A DNA stretch of 64,000 nt from Prolixibacteraceae bacterium (GTDB taxonomy: Bacteria; Bacteroidota; Bacteroidia; Bacteroidales; Prolixibacteraceae), in contig JANQHI010000045.1 in NCBI GenBank assembly GCA_028282705.1, positions 27,910 to 91,909 on the forward strand, read 5' to 3'. Position numbers and translations under genes: made by a program. Below are positions 50,052-58,359 of the stretch, in pieces (position 1 is the first letter of the stretch; every line of letters starts with the position of its first letter). Under the pieces are notes generated by a model that was not told the DNA's origin, did no database searches, and was given only the letters and a program-made list of their open reading frames with translations.

Positions 50052-52291
50052 GATCCCACCTCACTTTCTTTTTCAAACCTGAATGTGACAAAATTCCCCC
50101 TCATGCCAGTTCCTCCCATGATTGGGTCAACCAACACCCTGGTTATCAATTGTGAATCACTGACTCCCTTCCCATATGCCCTGCTGAGTTTTTTATTGGC
50201 ATGGCCAAACCCATGTACAATATAGACTGAATCAAACCTTACCCTTTCAGTCACCCTTACCTTTACAGGAAATTCAGAAACTACCCCATCCTGGTTCTCC
50301 AGGTAAACAGGCTGCCCATTTTTCAAATCCCATTCTTTGGCAACTTTGGGGTTTACCCACACTGTGTTTTCTTCCATCAGATCCACCAGGTTTGGATTAT
50401 TTGATGTCCTTGAAAAGGTATGCATGGAAGCCCTCCCATAATTTAGGTAATAATAGCCTGGATTAGGTTCTTTATGTGGTGTATAAACAGGCATTGGGTC
50501 AAAGCCTTCTTCAGCTAAAGCTGTTGAGTACAATTCTATTTTCCCTGTATTGGTATTAAATTCAATTTCTTCTGCTTCCTGGAAATATAGCCCTCCATAT
50601 TCACGTGGCATCTTTTTCACACCAACCCTTTTCATTTCCCCCAATGAAGAGCCTATTTGTTTTAATTGCCAATCCAACATTTCTTCAATAGTATTCCAGG
50701 CAAAATATTCTTCCAGCCCAAGCTTTTTGCTTAGCTCTTTTGCCATCCAGTAGGCTGGTTTGGTATTGTATTTTGGTTCAGTAGCGGGCATCCTTAAAGC
50801 TACATTGGGCTCACGCCCCTGCACCACCCTTAATGAATCATACCTTTCAAGGTAAGTACATTCAGGAAGCACCACATCAGCATACCCAGTGATCTCCATA
50901 GGCATGGTATCAACCACTACCAGCAAATCCAGGTTATTAATAGCTTCAATGGTTTTTTTCTGGTCAGGCAATGTCATAATGAGGTTTGTGCCATTCACAA
51001 TCCAACCCCTGATATGGCAATCCAATTCAGGAGAAGGGATAGTGGCATCACATACCCCAGAAGCCAGTGCCAAACCAGCCAGGTTATATTTCCCATTCAT
51101 TGCCTCTCTCCAGGTTTTCTTTGGTTTTGGGAATGGTGGGTGAGGAAATTTAGGGACTGATAATTTTTCAGGTACAAAAAAGCCACCTCTTCTTCCCCAT
51201 GAACCCAATAATGCATTAAGGATAGCCACTGCCCTTAGGCGTTGAGTATCATCACCATACCAGGTTACATGCCTTCCTGGATGGACAATCACTGAAGGAG
51301 CTGCATTAGCCATTTCCCTGGCTGTTTCCCTAATAACATTGGGATCAATAGTTGTAATACCATAAGCCCACTCAGGAGTGAAGTTTTTGACATATTCTTT
51401 TAGCTCATCAAACCCAAAAGTATATTGCTCTACATATTTTTTATCATACCACTCATTGTGGATAATTTCATGTATCCATGCCAGCAACAGGGCAATATCA
51501 GTAGATGGTTTTATGGGAAGCCAATGTTTTGATTTGCTGGCTACTGTTGAGAACCTGGGGTCAACAGTAATAATGGTAGCTCCATTATCAATTGCATCAG
51601 ACATTTCCTGAACCTGCCCATTGTGCATATTCTCTCCCAGGTGTGAGCCAATGAGTACCAGGCATCTTGTATCCCTTATGTCAGTGGGTTCTGGAGAATT
51701 TAATCCATCACCAAAAGTAGCTATAAATGCAACTTCCCTGGGTCCCCTGCATTGGGCATAAGATGGAGCTGCAATATTAGCAGAGCCAAAAGCTTTCAAA
51801 AGGTCACCAAAATATTTTCCTCCTGAACCATGGGTGAAGAGGGCTGTACATTCAGGACCATGTTCCTCTTTGATTTCCTGTAACTTTTTTGCAACCAAAC
51901 CCAGTGCCTCATCCCATGAAGCTTCACGAAAAGTTTGTTTGCCATTTTTTCCTGTCTCCCTGATCAATGGGTTTTTTAGCCTGTCTTTATCATGATACAT
52001 TCCTACCCCGCCTGTACCCCTTGGGCAGAAACGCCCATTGCAATTGGGGTCTTCATCATTGCCAATGATCTTTTTGACCTCTCCTTTATCATTTTTATAG
52101 ACCCAACCAGCGCATTTCCAGAAACACACTTCACAATAGGTTGGTGTCCTCTTGTTATCCAATGGACCAAAATTACCCAATTGAGTATCTTTAAAAGATG
52201 GGACTGCTGACTTCAATATCCCTCCCCCTGCTGCAATACCTGCCACACTTAGTGAGGATATTTTAAGAAAATCACGCCTGGTTTTTGCCAT
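50048..52291 (-). CDS. Molybdopterin oxidoreductase, PsrA/PhsA-like catalytic subunit
   Basis: A 747-aa Tat-exported enzyme (signal KTRRDFLKISSLSVAG). The N-terminal Fe-S site uses Cys53, Cys56, Cys60 and Cys89. The Mo ligand is Cys181 in APSYAQCRGPRE, as in polysulfide and thiosulfate reductases. Later segments VHPGRHVTWYGDDTQR and the C-terminal RASMHTFSRTSNNPN are typical of this family. With the Fe-S and NrfD subunits it forms a quinone-coupled complex; it may reduce polysulfide, thiosulfate or tetrathionate, or run in reverse. The YeeE genes and SQR operon nearby favour a sulfur substrate. Arsenate and other substrates cannot be excluded. Confidence 0.92.
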   Translation of the reverse strand: MAKTRRDFLKISSLSVAGIAAGGGILKSAVPSFKDTQLGNFGPLDNKRTPTYCEVCFWKCAGWVYKNDKGEVKKIIGNDEDPNCNGRFCPRGTGGVGMYHDKDRLKNPLIRETGKNGKQTFREASWDEALGLVAKKLQEIKEEHGPECTALFTHGSGGKYFGDLLKAFGSANIAAPSYAQCRGPREVAFIATFGDGLNSPEPTDIRDTRCLVLIGSHLGENMHNGQVQEMSDAIDNGATIITVDPRFSTVASKSKHWLPIKPSTDIALLLAWIHEIIHNEWYDKKYVEQYTFGFDELKEYVKNFTPEWAYGITTIDPNVIRETAREMANAAPSVIVHPGRHVTWYGDDTQRLRAVAILNALLGSWGRRGGFFVPEKLSVPKFPHPPFPKPKKTWREAMNGKYNLAGLALASGVCDATIPSPELDCHIRGWIVNGTNLIMTLPDQKKTIEAINNLDLLVVVDTMPMEITGYADVVLPECTYLERYDSLRVVQGREPNVALRMPATEPKYNTKPAYWMAKELSKKLGLEEYFAWNTIEEMLDWQLKQIGSSLGEMKRVGVKKMPREYGGLYFQEAEEIEFNTNTGKIELYSTALAEEGFDPMPVYTPHKEPNPGYYYLNYGRASMHTFSRTSNNPNLVDLMEENTVWVNPKVAKEWDLKNGQPVYLENQDGVVSEFPVKVRVTERVRFDSVYIVHGFGHANKKLSRAYGKGVSDSQLITRVLVDPIMGGTGMRGNFVTFRFEKESEVGS

Positions 52292-52527
52292 GATCAGAAT
52301 TTTAAGGCTGCAAACATATATATTTATCTATATAAACGTATCTAAAAATATACATGTTTGACTTTGTTTTGTGAGATATTTATCATATGATTGAAATGAT
52401 AGAGATAATCTTATTACACATATCCCACATTTCCTGGCAATTACATATCTATTTAGAGAGAATATAAATAATAAAGTTATATGAATTTAGAATTGTTATA
52501 AATTGAAATTGTTCAATCTTTAACGAA

Positions 52528-52559
52528 AAGACCCGTTCTTTTAAGAGAGAACGGGTCTT
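52528..52559 (-). terminator. Perfect 12-bp hairpin upstream of the psr-like operon
   Basis: AAGACCCGTTCT (52528-52539) and AGAACGGGTCTT (52548-52559) are perfect complements with an 8-base loop. On the minus strand the stem is followed by TTTTCGTT, a short U-run. It could be a second terminator after the sqr operon or a leader structure of the psr-like transcript. Confidence 0.6.
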
Positions 52560-52632
52560 CTGCAATCTTAAATAAAGCACACTTTTCTAAAGGAATAGCA
52601 GAGTTTTAAAAATATCTGGCTCCTATTTTATG

Positions 52633-52670
52633 AAAAGAAAAAGCGTTACCAGCATAAAGCCAGTAACGCT
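52633..52670 (-). terminator. Intrinsic terminator of the sqr-DUF1641-dsrC-dsrE operon
   Basis: On the minus strand AGCGTTAC...GTAACGCT (52670-52642) forms an 8-bp stem followed by TTTTTCTTTT. It begins 34 bases beyond the stop of the DsrE-family gene, the last of its operon. Confidence 0.8.
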
Positions 52671-52703
52671 CATTTCCCTCCTACCTTTCTACCTCAAACC
52701 TTG

Positions 52704-53210
52704 TTAGGTGAATATAATCTGGGTTCCTTCCCCTCCTGCCATTGCATAAAATTCACCTATGGTTATGATATCTTTTACATGTTCACTAAAATCTTCTTTT
52801 TCCAATTTGAACATATCTACAGCAAGCTTACATGCATAAATCTCTCCACCACCTGCTGTGATCATATCCAGGAATTCATCAACTGGGGGGATATCCAATT
52901 TTTCCATCTGGCTCCTCATCATTGCTGAAACACCAGCTTCAACTCCTGGCAATGCCCCTAATAAAGTTGGGAATGGAAGCCCACCTGGCATCCTCATTGC
53001 AGGGTTTCCCACTGTGCTGGTATGCAGCTTATTCATGGTTTTCTTTGTAATAGCATCTAACCCAAAAAAAGTAAAAAACAGCTTGGCTTCAATGCCTTCC
53101 ATTACAGCTCCATTTCCCATTACCAATGTAGCATATACATCTTCAATTGATCCTTTTGCACAAATAATGCAAACCTTTTTTAATGGCTTTTCATTTTTAA
53201 CATCACTCAT
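52704..53210 (-). CDS. DsrE-family (DsrE2-like) sulfur-relay protein
   Basis: A 168-aa protein with the DsrE/DsrF fold pattern: KKVCIICAKGSIEDVYATLV (strand and turn), GIEAKLFFTFFGLDAI, and a late Cys in GGGEIYACKLAVDMF (Cys127). DsrE-type proteins carry persulfide sulfur on Cys. DsrE2 members often have a hydrophobic middle segment, seen here as PFPTLLGALPGVEAGVSAMM. It is last in the operon, 17 bases after the DsrC-like gene, so it may accept or pass on sulfane from the SQR product. The chemistry is inferred. Confidence 0.85.
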   Translation of the reverse strand: MSDVKNEKPLKKVCIICAKGSIEDVYATLVMGNGAVMEGIEAKLFFTFFGLDAITKKTMNKLHTSTVGNPAMRMPGGLPFPTLLGALPGVEAGVSAMMRSQMEKLDIPPVDEFLDMITAGGGEIYACKLAVDMFKLEKEDFSEHVKDIITIGEFYAMAGGEGTQIIFT

Positions 53211-53227
53211 TTTGTCGATTTTTTAGG

Positions 53228-53539
53228 TTAAACACAACTTGTTGGTTTAGGGATACCTGCCAGCTTTGAAGAGATTTTAAGAGGGCCACCAGGAAATAAT
53301 TGATATAACCCTTTTATATCAACAATCCCTGATTTTCCTACTTTTCTGATAGTCAGTGTTTCACCAGCAGCTTGCTTTTCTCTTAAAAAGTTCAATACCT
53401 CAAGATGCTTTTCCGTAAGCACAATTTCATACTCTTTGGCCAGGTCTGAAGCAACTTCTTCACTCCAGTCTGCCATGTTTGTTAGATACCCCTCATCTGT
53501 TACTTCAACACTTTTGCCGCCTAATACTTTTTCTGCCAT
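53228..53539 (-). CDS. DsrC/TusE-family protein with a single C-terminal Cys
   Basis: A 103-aa protein. The family C-terminal arm reads LAGIPKPTSCV with the penultimate Cys102, the residue that carries persulfide in DsrC and TusE. In sulfate-reducer DsrC a second Cys lies 11 residues earlier; here that position is Ser91. It therefore follows TusE-like single-Cys proteins, which relay sulfur but cannot form the DsrC trisulfide. Its neighbours are SQR, DUF1641 and DsrE, not tusBCD, so a role in sulfide oxidation transport is more likely than tRNA thiolation (inference). Confidence 0.9.
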   Translation of the reverse strand: MAEKVLGGKSVEVTDEGYLTNMADWSEEVASDLAKEYEIVLTEKHLEVLNFLREKQAAGETLTIRKVGKSGIVDIKGLYQLFPGGPLKISSKLAGIPKPTSCV

Positions 53540-53556
53540 AACTTTATGTTTTATTA

Positions 53557-54222
53557 TTAATTTTTAGTTGATAAATTCTTCATAAAAGTCACAAAGAACC
53601 CTAAAGCCCTTTTCATTTCAGGTTTATTCATTTCTTTCATTACTTTCCAGAATGAATATTCAGGGACATTTTCAGTTTCAATGCTTCCATAAACCTTTAA
53701 CCCATTGTTGATTGCTAACATCATTTCAGGCTGTGTAGCAGACCTGATGGTTTCCATTATGGTTACAATATTGTCAGCCAGGTTTTTCACATCTTCAGGG
53801 GAATAATGGGTTATGATGTTATCAAAAATGGTACCTACTTCCCTGAAAAATTCAAAGTACCCTCTCTGGTCATATTCATGTAGTTTCTTTGAAAAATCAA
53901 TGATCACTTCATTAGCAATGGGTGATACATCTTTCATAAAATCAGAAATGCTCTCAAAAGTTTCAAGGAATTGGTTGATGTTTTCAATGTTCCTCAATAC
54001 CCTCAACCCAAGGCCTTTTATCTGGTCAATATCCAGTTCAACCATCCTGTTGTCCAACTCCTCAACAGCAGTGTCATATACATCTTTCCCTACAATAGAA
54101 AGATCTGACACCAGGTCTTCCAACTGGTTTGTTTTTAACCTTTGCTGATTTACATAATCCAGGAGCAGGTCAACCTTCTGGTTCAACTCAGCAATCTGTG
54201 TTTGTAATTGTTTTTCTTCCAT
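53557..54222 (-). CDS. DUF1641-family protein
   Basis: A 221-aa soluble, mostly helical protein beginning with a predicted coiled-coil (QLQTQIAELNQKVDLLLDYV). DUF1641 genes often accompany sulfide:quinone oxidoreductases and formate dehydrogenases. The motif IKGLGLRVLRNIENINQFLE occurs in the centre. No catalytic residue is recognised. It lies 7 bases after sqr and 17 before the DsrC-like gene. A structural or membrane-docking role for SQR is possible but not shown. Confidence 0.85.
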   Translation of the reverse strand: MEEKQLQTQIAELNQKVDLLLDYVNQQRLKTNQLEDLVSDLSIVGKDVYDTAVEELDNRMVELDIDQIKGLGLRVLRNIENINQFLETFESISDFMKDVSPIANEVIIDFSKKLHEYDQRGYFEFFREVGTIFDNIITHYSPEDVKNLADNIVTIMETIRSATQPEMMLAINNGLKVYGSIETENVPEYSFWKVMKEMNKPEMKRALGFFVTFMKNLSTKN

Positions 54223-54229
54223 AACCAGT

Positions 54230-55465
54230 TTAATTCATTTTCTTTTTACCAGCCATGGTCATCAATGGCTCAACAGGTAATTCTTTACCTTTCAATAATA
54301 TATGCCAGTATATCCACCTGAACAGCACTTTCCCATAGTGGTTGATCTTGGTATTTTTCAATAATCCAAATGGACCAATCCCTGGAAGGGGGAATGTTCC
54401 GAGAAGGGGTTCAGTATCATAGTTGAAATCAATTAAAGCACCTTTTCCATGCCCAGTTTCAATGTAGCAATTGGCATGCCCATCAAATTTTGCCATCATA
54501 GACCTTCCTTCAATGATGTTCATCAGGTTTTCAAAAAGTATTTCAGCTGCAAAGTGTGCTACTGACCCAGCTTTTGAAGTGGGTATATTGGAAGCATCAC
54601 CCAGCACAAAAATATTTTCATATGCTTGTGAGCGCAAGGTCTCTTTATCAGTAGGTACAAAGTTCATATCATCACCCAACCCACTTCTCTCAATCATTTC
54701 ATCACCCATGTTCACAGGGACTATTGTAAGGACATTAAATGGGATTTCCTGCTCATCATATGAGACAACCTTCTTCTCTTCATTGTCAATCCTTTCAATA
54801 TAAAAATCAGGTACTACATTGATGTTCTTTTCTTTCAGCAATTCTGAAAGCATTTTTGAGGCTATTGGTTTGGTAAATGCCCCAGGCATAGGGGTTACAT
54901 AAGTTATGTCCACTTTATCTCTTATCCCCCTTTCAGTGAAAAATGCATCAGCAAGGAACACAAACTCAATTGGGGCAACAGGGCATTTATAAGGCAGTTC
55001 AGTAATAGCCATCACCAGCTTACCCCCTTCCCATGATTTAAAATATTTTTGAAGTGCCACAGACCCTTCAATAGTATAAAAATCAAAAATCTCTCTATAC
55101 CAAAGTTTATCTTTCAACCCAGGTGTTTCTTCAGGGAATGTTTTGGTTCCTGTAGCTATGATCAGGTAATCATAATGTAGTACTTTCCCATCAACCAATA
55201 GTACTTTGTTTTCTTCCGCTTCTATTTTATCAATTTCTGAATAAACTACATTTACTCCAGCCGGGAAAAAATCAGATTTTGGTTTTACCACATCATCCCT
55301 ATTGTAAATGCCAAATGGGATGAATAAAAAACCCGGTTGGTAATAATGAGTTTTATGTTGGTCAACAATGGTTATGTCCCAGTCATCCCTATCAAGGGCT
55401 TTCCTGAGTTTATTCGCCATCATGGTACCTGCTGTACCTCCGCCTAAAATCAAAATGCGTTTCAT
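54230..55465 (-). CDS. sqr: Sulfide:quinone oxidoreductase-like flavoprotein
   Basis: A 411-aa FAD enzyme that oxidises sulfide to polysulfide or persulfide and reduces quinone. FAD site ILGGGTAGTMMANKL (6-20), second dinucleotide-type segment LIIATGTK (101-108), and FVLGDASNIPTSKAG (286-300). Two Cys match the redox pair used by SQR: Cys161 in YKCPVAPIEF and Cys333 in ANCYIETG. No third Cys at the position near residue 125 is seen. First in the operon, divergent from the Crp/Fnr gene. The alternative is an NDH-2-like enzyme, less likely given the Cys pair. Confidence 0.9.
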   Translation of the reverse strand: MKRILILGGGTAGTMMANKLRKALDRDDWDITIVDQHKTHYYQPGFLFIPFGIYNRDDVVKPKSDFFPAGVNVVYSEIDKIEAEENKVLLVDGKVLHYDYLIIATGTKTFPEETPGLKDKLWYREIFDFYTIEGSVALQKYFKSWEGGKLVMAITELPYKCPVAPIEFVFLADAFFTERGIRDKVDITYVTPMPGAFTKPIASKMLSELLKEKNINVVPDFYIERIDNEEKKVVSYDEQEIPFNVLTIVPVNMGDEMIERSGLGDDMNFVPTDKETLRSQAYENIFVLGDASNIPTSKAGSVAHFAAEILFENLMNIIEGRSMMAKFDGHANCYIETGHGKGALIDFNYDTEPLLGTFPLPGIGPFGLLKNTKINHYGKVLFRWIYWHILLKGKELPVEPLMTMAGKKKMN

Positions 55466-55547
55466 TGTATTATTTATTTGATTCCTGAAATATTCCTGAT
55501 CTCTTTCCCGAAATTAAAGGCTTATGCAGCAACCTGGAAGAAAGTTG

Positions 55548-55565
55548 TTATGATAATTATCATAA
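55548..55565. promoter_or_regulatory. Perfect 18-bp palindrome, likely operator between sqr and Crp/Fnr genes
   Basis: TTATGATAATTATCATAA is fully self-complementary and lies in the 144-base divergent gap. A further half-site, ATATCATAAG, follows at about 55575. A minus-strand TAATTTCG (55516-55509) is a -7-like element for sqr, with the palindrome about 40 bases upstream of it. The obvious candidate binder is the Crp/Fnr protein encoded next door; a Fur-like protein is the alternative because of the GATAAT words. Confidence 0.6.
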
Positions 55566-55609
55566 TGTAATTAATATCATAAGTTTTTGGTATTTTAGGA
55601 GGGTAATCC

Positions 55610-56317
55610 ATGCCAAAGGTCATGATACCAGATAATACAAAATGTAGCTGTGAGCAATGTGAGTTAAAAACATTGTTCTTTTCACATGTTACACTTGATA
55701 CACTAAGTGATATTTGCGAGATTAAAATTGAAAAGAATTTTTCAAAAGGAAATATCATTGTGCAGGAAGGAGAACCAATCAGGGAATTTATGTATTTGAA
55801 AGATGGATTGGTCAAATTATCAAAAATGGCTTCTGATGGGAAAGACCAGATATTAAGTTTTTCAAAACCTTTTGATTTTGTCAGTTTGTTCAGTGTTTTT
55901 TCCTCAGATACTTATAATTATTCTGTAACAGCAATTGAGGATTCAACTACATGCATCCTGGATTTGGACAATGTTAAAAGGATTGCCCAAAGCAATGCCA
56001 TGTTTGCCATGGATTTGATGAGTAGGTTTAGCACAGCTACTGATTTTATTATCCAGGAAAACCTGGATATTAAAAGGAAACACCTTAGAGGCAGGATTGC
56101 CCATGTACTTTTATACTTTTCAAAGAGGATTTATGGATGTACTAGCTTTGAACTTCCTATTTCAAGAAGGGAAATAGCTGAATATATTGGGATGACCACA
56201 GAAAATGTGATCAGGACTTTGTCAGAATTCAGGAAGGATAAAATCCTAAAAATTTATGGGAAAGATATAGCAATTGTTGACTTGAAGCGCCTCCAAAATA
56301 TTAGTGAACATGGCTAG
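55610..56317 (+). CDS. Crp/Fnr-family transcription regulator with N-terminal Cys cluster
   Basis: A 235-aa regulator with a cyclic-nucleotide-type beta roll and a C-terminal winged HTH (SRREIAEYIGMTTENVIRTL). The recognition helix has E-x3-R (ENVIR), like FNR/CRP, but with Ile where FNR has Ser. N-terminal cysteines are at 12, 14 and 17 (KCSCEQC) and there are others further on, as in Fnr proteins that bind Fe-S or sense redox or sulfur species. It is preceded by a strong ribosome site, TAGGAGGG, uncommon in this genome. It is divergent from sqr across a perfect palindrome, so it probably controls sulfide genes. It overlaps mobA by 4 bases tail to tail. Confidence 0.9.
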   Translation: MPKVMIPDNTKCSCEQCELKTLFFSHVTLDTLSDICEIKIEKNFSKGNIIVQEGEPIREFMYLKDGLVKLSKMASDGKDQILSFSKPFDFVSLFSVFSSDTYNYSVTAIEDSTTCILDLDNVKRIAQSNAMFAMDLMSRFSTATDFIIQENLDIKRKHLRGRIAHVLLYFSKRIYGCTSFELPISRREIAEYIGMTTENVIRTLSEFRKDKILKIYGKDIAIVDLKRLQNISEHG

Positions 56318-56874
56318 CTTTTTATATCTCCTGGGGTGTTCACATTCAAAAATAGGTCAGGATTTTTTGCCAGCAAACCAGTAACATCAACTTTATTACA
56401 GTTCAGCTGATCAATTAAATAATTCATTTTATAAATCCCTTGTTGCACTAAACTTTCCATTTTGCCTAAGCAAGATTTATGGTAAAGCCCTACCAGTGGC
56501 TCAATAAACCTATCATATAATGGGATAATACAATCATAATCTCTAGTGTTTGAAATTAACTGGTCTACCAGTTCCTGAGAAACCAGTGGCATATCACAAC
56601 TGACCACCAGGTTCCAGTTTGATTCTGATTGTTTTAAAGTAGAATAAATCCCTCCAATAGGGCCACAACCCATTACTTCATCTTTTACAACCTGGTATCC
56701 AAATTGGCTATATACCCCACTGTTGGCACTAATTAAAATAGAACCACAAAAAGTTTGTGCAAGATCTATGCTATACTTGATCAGCATTTTATTTTTGAAA
56801 AATATAAATGCTTTGTCCTTCCCCATCCTTGAACTTTTCCCTCCTGCTAAAATAATCCCACCAAGGTGTTTCAT
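56314..56874 (-). CDS. mobA: Molybdenum cofactor guanylyltransferase
   Basis: Attaches GMP to molybdopterin, forming the bis-MGD cofactor used by PsrA/PhsA-type enzymes. 186 aa; N-terminal motif GGIILAGGKSSRMGKDKAFI with the loop G-G-x-S-x-R-M-G, NLVVSCDMPLVS for metal binding, and the usual length. Its place beside the molybdoenzyme operon and the Crp/Fnr gene fits supplying the cofactor locally. Confidence 0.93.
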   Translation of the reverse strand: MKHLGGIILAGGKSSRMGKDKAFIFFKNKMLIKYSIDLAQTFCGSILISANSGVYSQFGYQVVKDEVMGCGPIGGIYSTLKQSESNWNLVVSCDMPLVSQELVDQLISNTRDYDCIIPLYDRFIEPLVGLYHKSCLGKMESLVQQGIYKMNYLIDQLNCNKVDVTGLLAKNPDLFLNVNTPGDIKS

Positions 56875-57194
56875 TATATATTTTTACCCCTTTTAAAGTT
56901 AGTAATTCCTGTAATATTTTTAACCTTATGCTATAATTGCTAGGAATTATGCACATAAAATCATTACATATACAAATGTATTTAAAGAATAAATGGTAGC
57001 AAACTCTTTTTATTTAGATTTATTTTCCTTAATTTAGATATGCAATATGCATTCTGCATATTGTTTGTTTGGGGGTTAACAATTAAAGGGAGGCTGTTGA
57101 GCTTCCCTTTTTCTATTGGCTTACTACCCTTAAAATTCCTTTTTAAGTTAATTGATTTTAATAAATATGGATATTGAGGTGAAGGTTTTAACCC
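56875..57194. other. 320-base gap between mobA and lysA
   Basis: No gene. It holds a short inverted repeat ATATGCA/TGCATAT (about 57041-57064) and a strong hairpin (listed separately). The rest is AT-rich sequence that may include the mobA promoter on the minus strand. Confidence 0.5.
57085..57114 (+). terminator. Strong hairpin with U-tract (terminator or end of a small RNA)
   Basis: AAAGGGAGGC (57085-57094) pairs with GCTTCCCTTT (57101-57110) over 10 positions with one G-T pair and a 6-base loop. The T run is better on the plus strand (CCCTTTTTCT) than on the minus strand (CCCTTTAATT). LysA ends 75 bases away on the minus strand, so it may be its terminator, but the U-tract points the other way. 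Confidence 0.55.
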
Positions 57195-58358
57195 CTACTC
57201 TTCAAAAATGGAGTTAGAATTATAGGCTGTGACCAGGCTACGCATATTATAGGTTGATGCCATTACTTCACAATAAGCTCCTGCTGAATGAAAAGCCAGC
57301 AAATCCCCACGTTTTGATTCAGGAAGGGTAACCTTTCTGGCAAATACATCAGTTGACTCACAAACAGGGCCTACTACATCATAAACTTTATCATTCCCAG
57401 TTGAAGAAAGTGAAGAAATTTTATGGGATGCCTGATACAGCATTGGGCGCAACAGGTCATTCATCCCCCCATCAACAATCAGGAATTCAGTGGATAACCC
57501 TTTTTTTAGGTAAAGCACCTTAGTTATAAAATAGCCACATTGCCCTACAAGTGACCTACCCAACTCAAAATGTAGTTCCTGCCCTTGCTTCAATTTCAAG
57601 TTATTATGGAAAGCAGCAAAGTAGGCTTCAAAATCAGGGATAGAATTTTCTTCAGGAGCACTGTAATCTATACCTAGGCCTCCCCCAACATTTATATGTT
57701 CAAGGGCAAACCCATTTTTATCAAACCAATCCTGGATAAAATTAACTTTCAGGCTCAACTGCTCAAATACATTTATATCAGTAATCTGGCTGCCAATGTG
57801 AAAATGTATTCCTGTAAGCTTTATGTTTGGTAAAGATTTTACTGTTTCTGCAACTTCATCAAAATCCCAGTGATTGATCCCAAACTTACTATCTTTTAAT
57901 CCAGTAGAAATAAACTTATGGGTTTTGGGGTCTATATCAGGGTTTATCCTTATTGCCACAGGAGCCACCTTGTTCATTTGCCCTGCAATTTCATTGACCA
58001 CTTCAATTTCGTGCAATGACTCACAGTTAAAACTAAAAATGTTGTTTTCAAGCCCTGTGATAATCTCCTGGTCAGTTTTTCCTACCCCTGCAAAAGCAAT
58101 TTTTTCAGGAGGAAACCCCATGTTCACTGACTTGGTGACCTCATTCCCACTTACACAGTCTGCTCCTATGCCAAACTCGCGAATGGTTTCCAACACAGCA
58201 TCATTGTTGTTGGCTTTCAATGCAAAATGCAGGATATATCCATACTTTGAACTTGCATTTAAAGCAACCTCAATTGTACTTTTCAACAAATCAAGGTCAT
58301 AAAAATAAAAGGGAGTTTCAAGTTCATTGAACTTTTGGGTATATTCCTGTGAAACCAT
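57195..58358 (-). CDS. lysA: Diaminopimelate decarboxylase
   Basis: The last step of lysine synthesis, a PLP fold type III enzyme. 387 aa, shorter than the 415-420 common form. PLP Lys is in LHFALKANNNDAVLETIR; the glycine-rich phosphate loop is in NVGGGLGIDYSAP; ELGRSLVGQCG and GPVCESTDVFARK (with the catalytic Cys) are present. It starts 1 base after lysC, forming a lysine operon. Confidence 0.95.
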   Translation of the reverse strand: MVSQEYTQKFNELETPFYFYDLDLLKSTIEVALNASSKYGYILHFALKANNNDAVLETIREFGIGADCVSGNEVTKSVNMGFPPEKIAFAGVGKTDQEIITGLENNIFSFNCESLHEIEVVNEIAGQMNKVAPVAIRINPDIDPKTHKFISTGLKDSKFGINHWDFDEVAETVKSLPNIKLTGIHFHIGSQITDINVFEQLSLKVNFIQDWFDKNGFALEHINVGGGLGIDYSAPEENSIPDFEAYFAAFHNNLKLKQGQELHFELGRSLVGQCGYFITKVLYLKKGLSTEFLIVDGGMNDLLRPMLYQASHKISSLSSTGNDKVYDVVGPVCESTDVFARKVTLPESKRGDLLAFHSAGAYCEVMASTYNMRSLVTAYNSNSIFEE

Positions 58359-58359
58359 A

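Larger units (their letters stand above)
52292..52703. promoter_or_regulatory. Intergenic region between psr-like operon and sqr operon
   Basis: 412 bases without a gene. A -7-like TATGTTTG on the minus strand (52318-52311) lies 20 bases before the psrA-like ATG. Upstream is a 10-bp palindrome ATCATATGAT (52382-52391) in a TTATCATA context, resembling the half-sites of the palindrome in front of the sqr operon. Two hairpins follow (listed separately), one being the sqr operon terminator. Confidence 0.45.
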
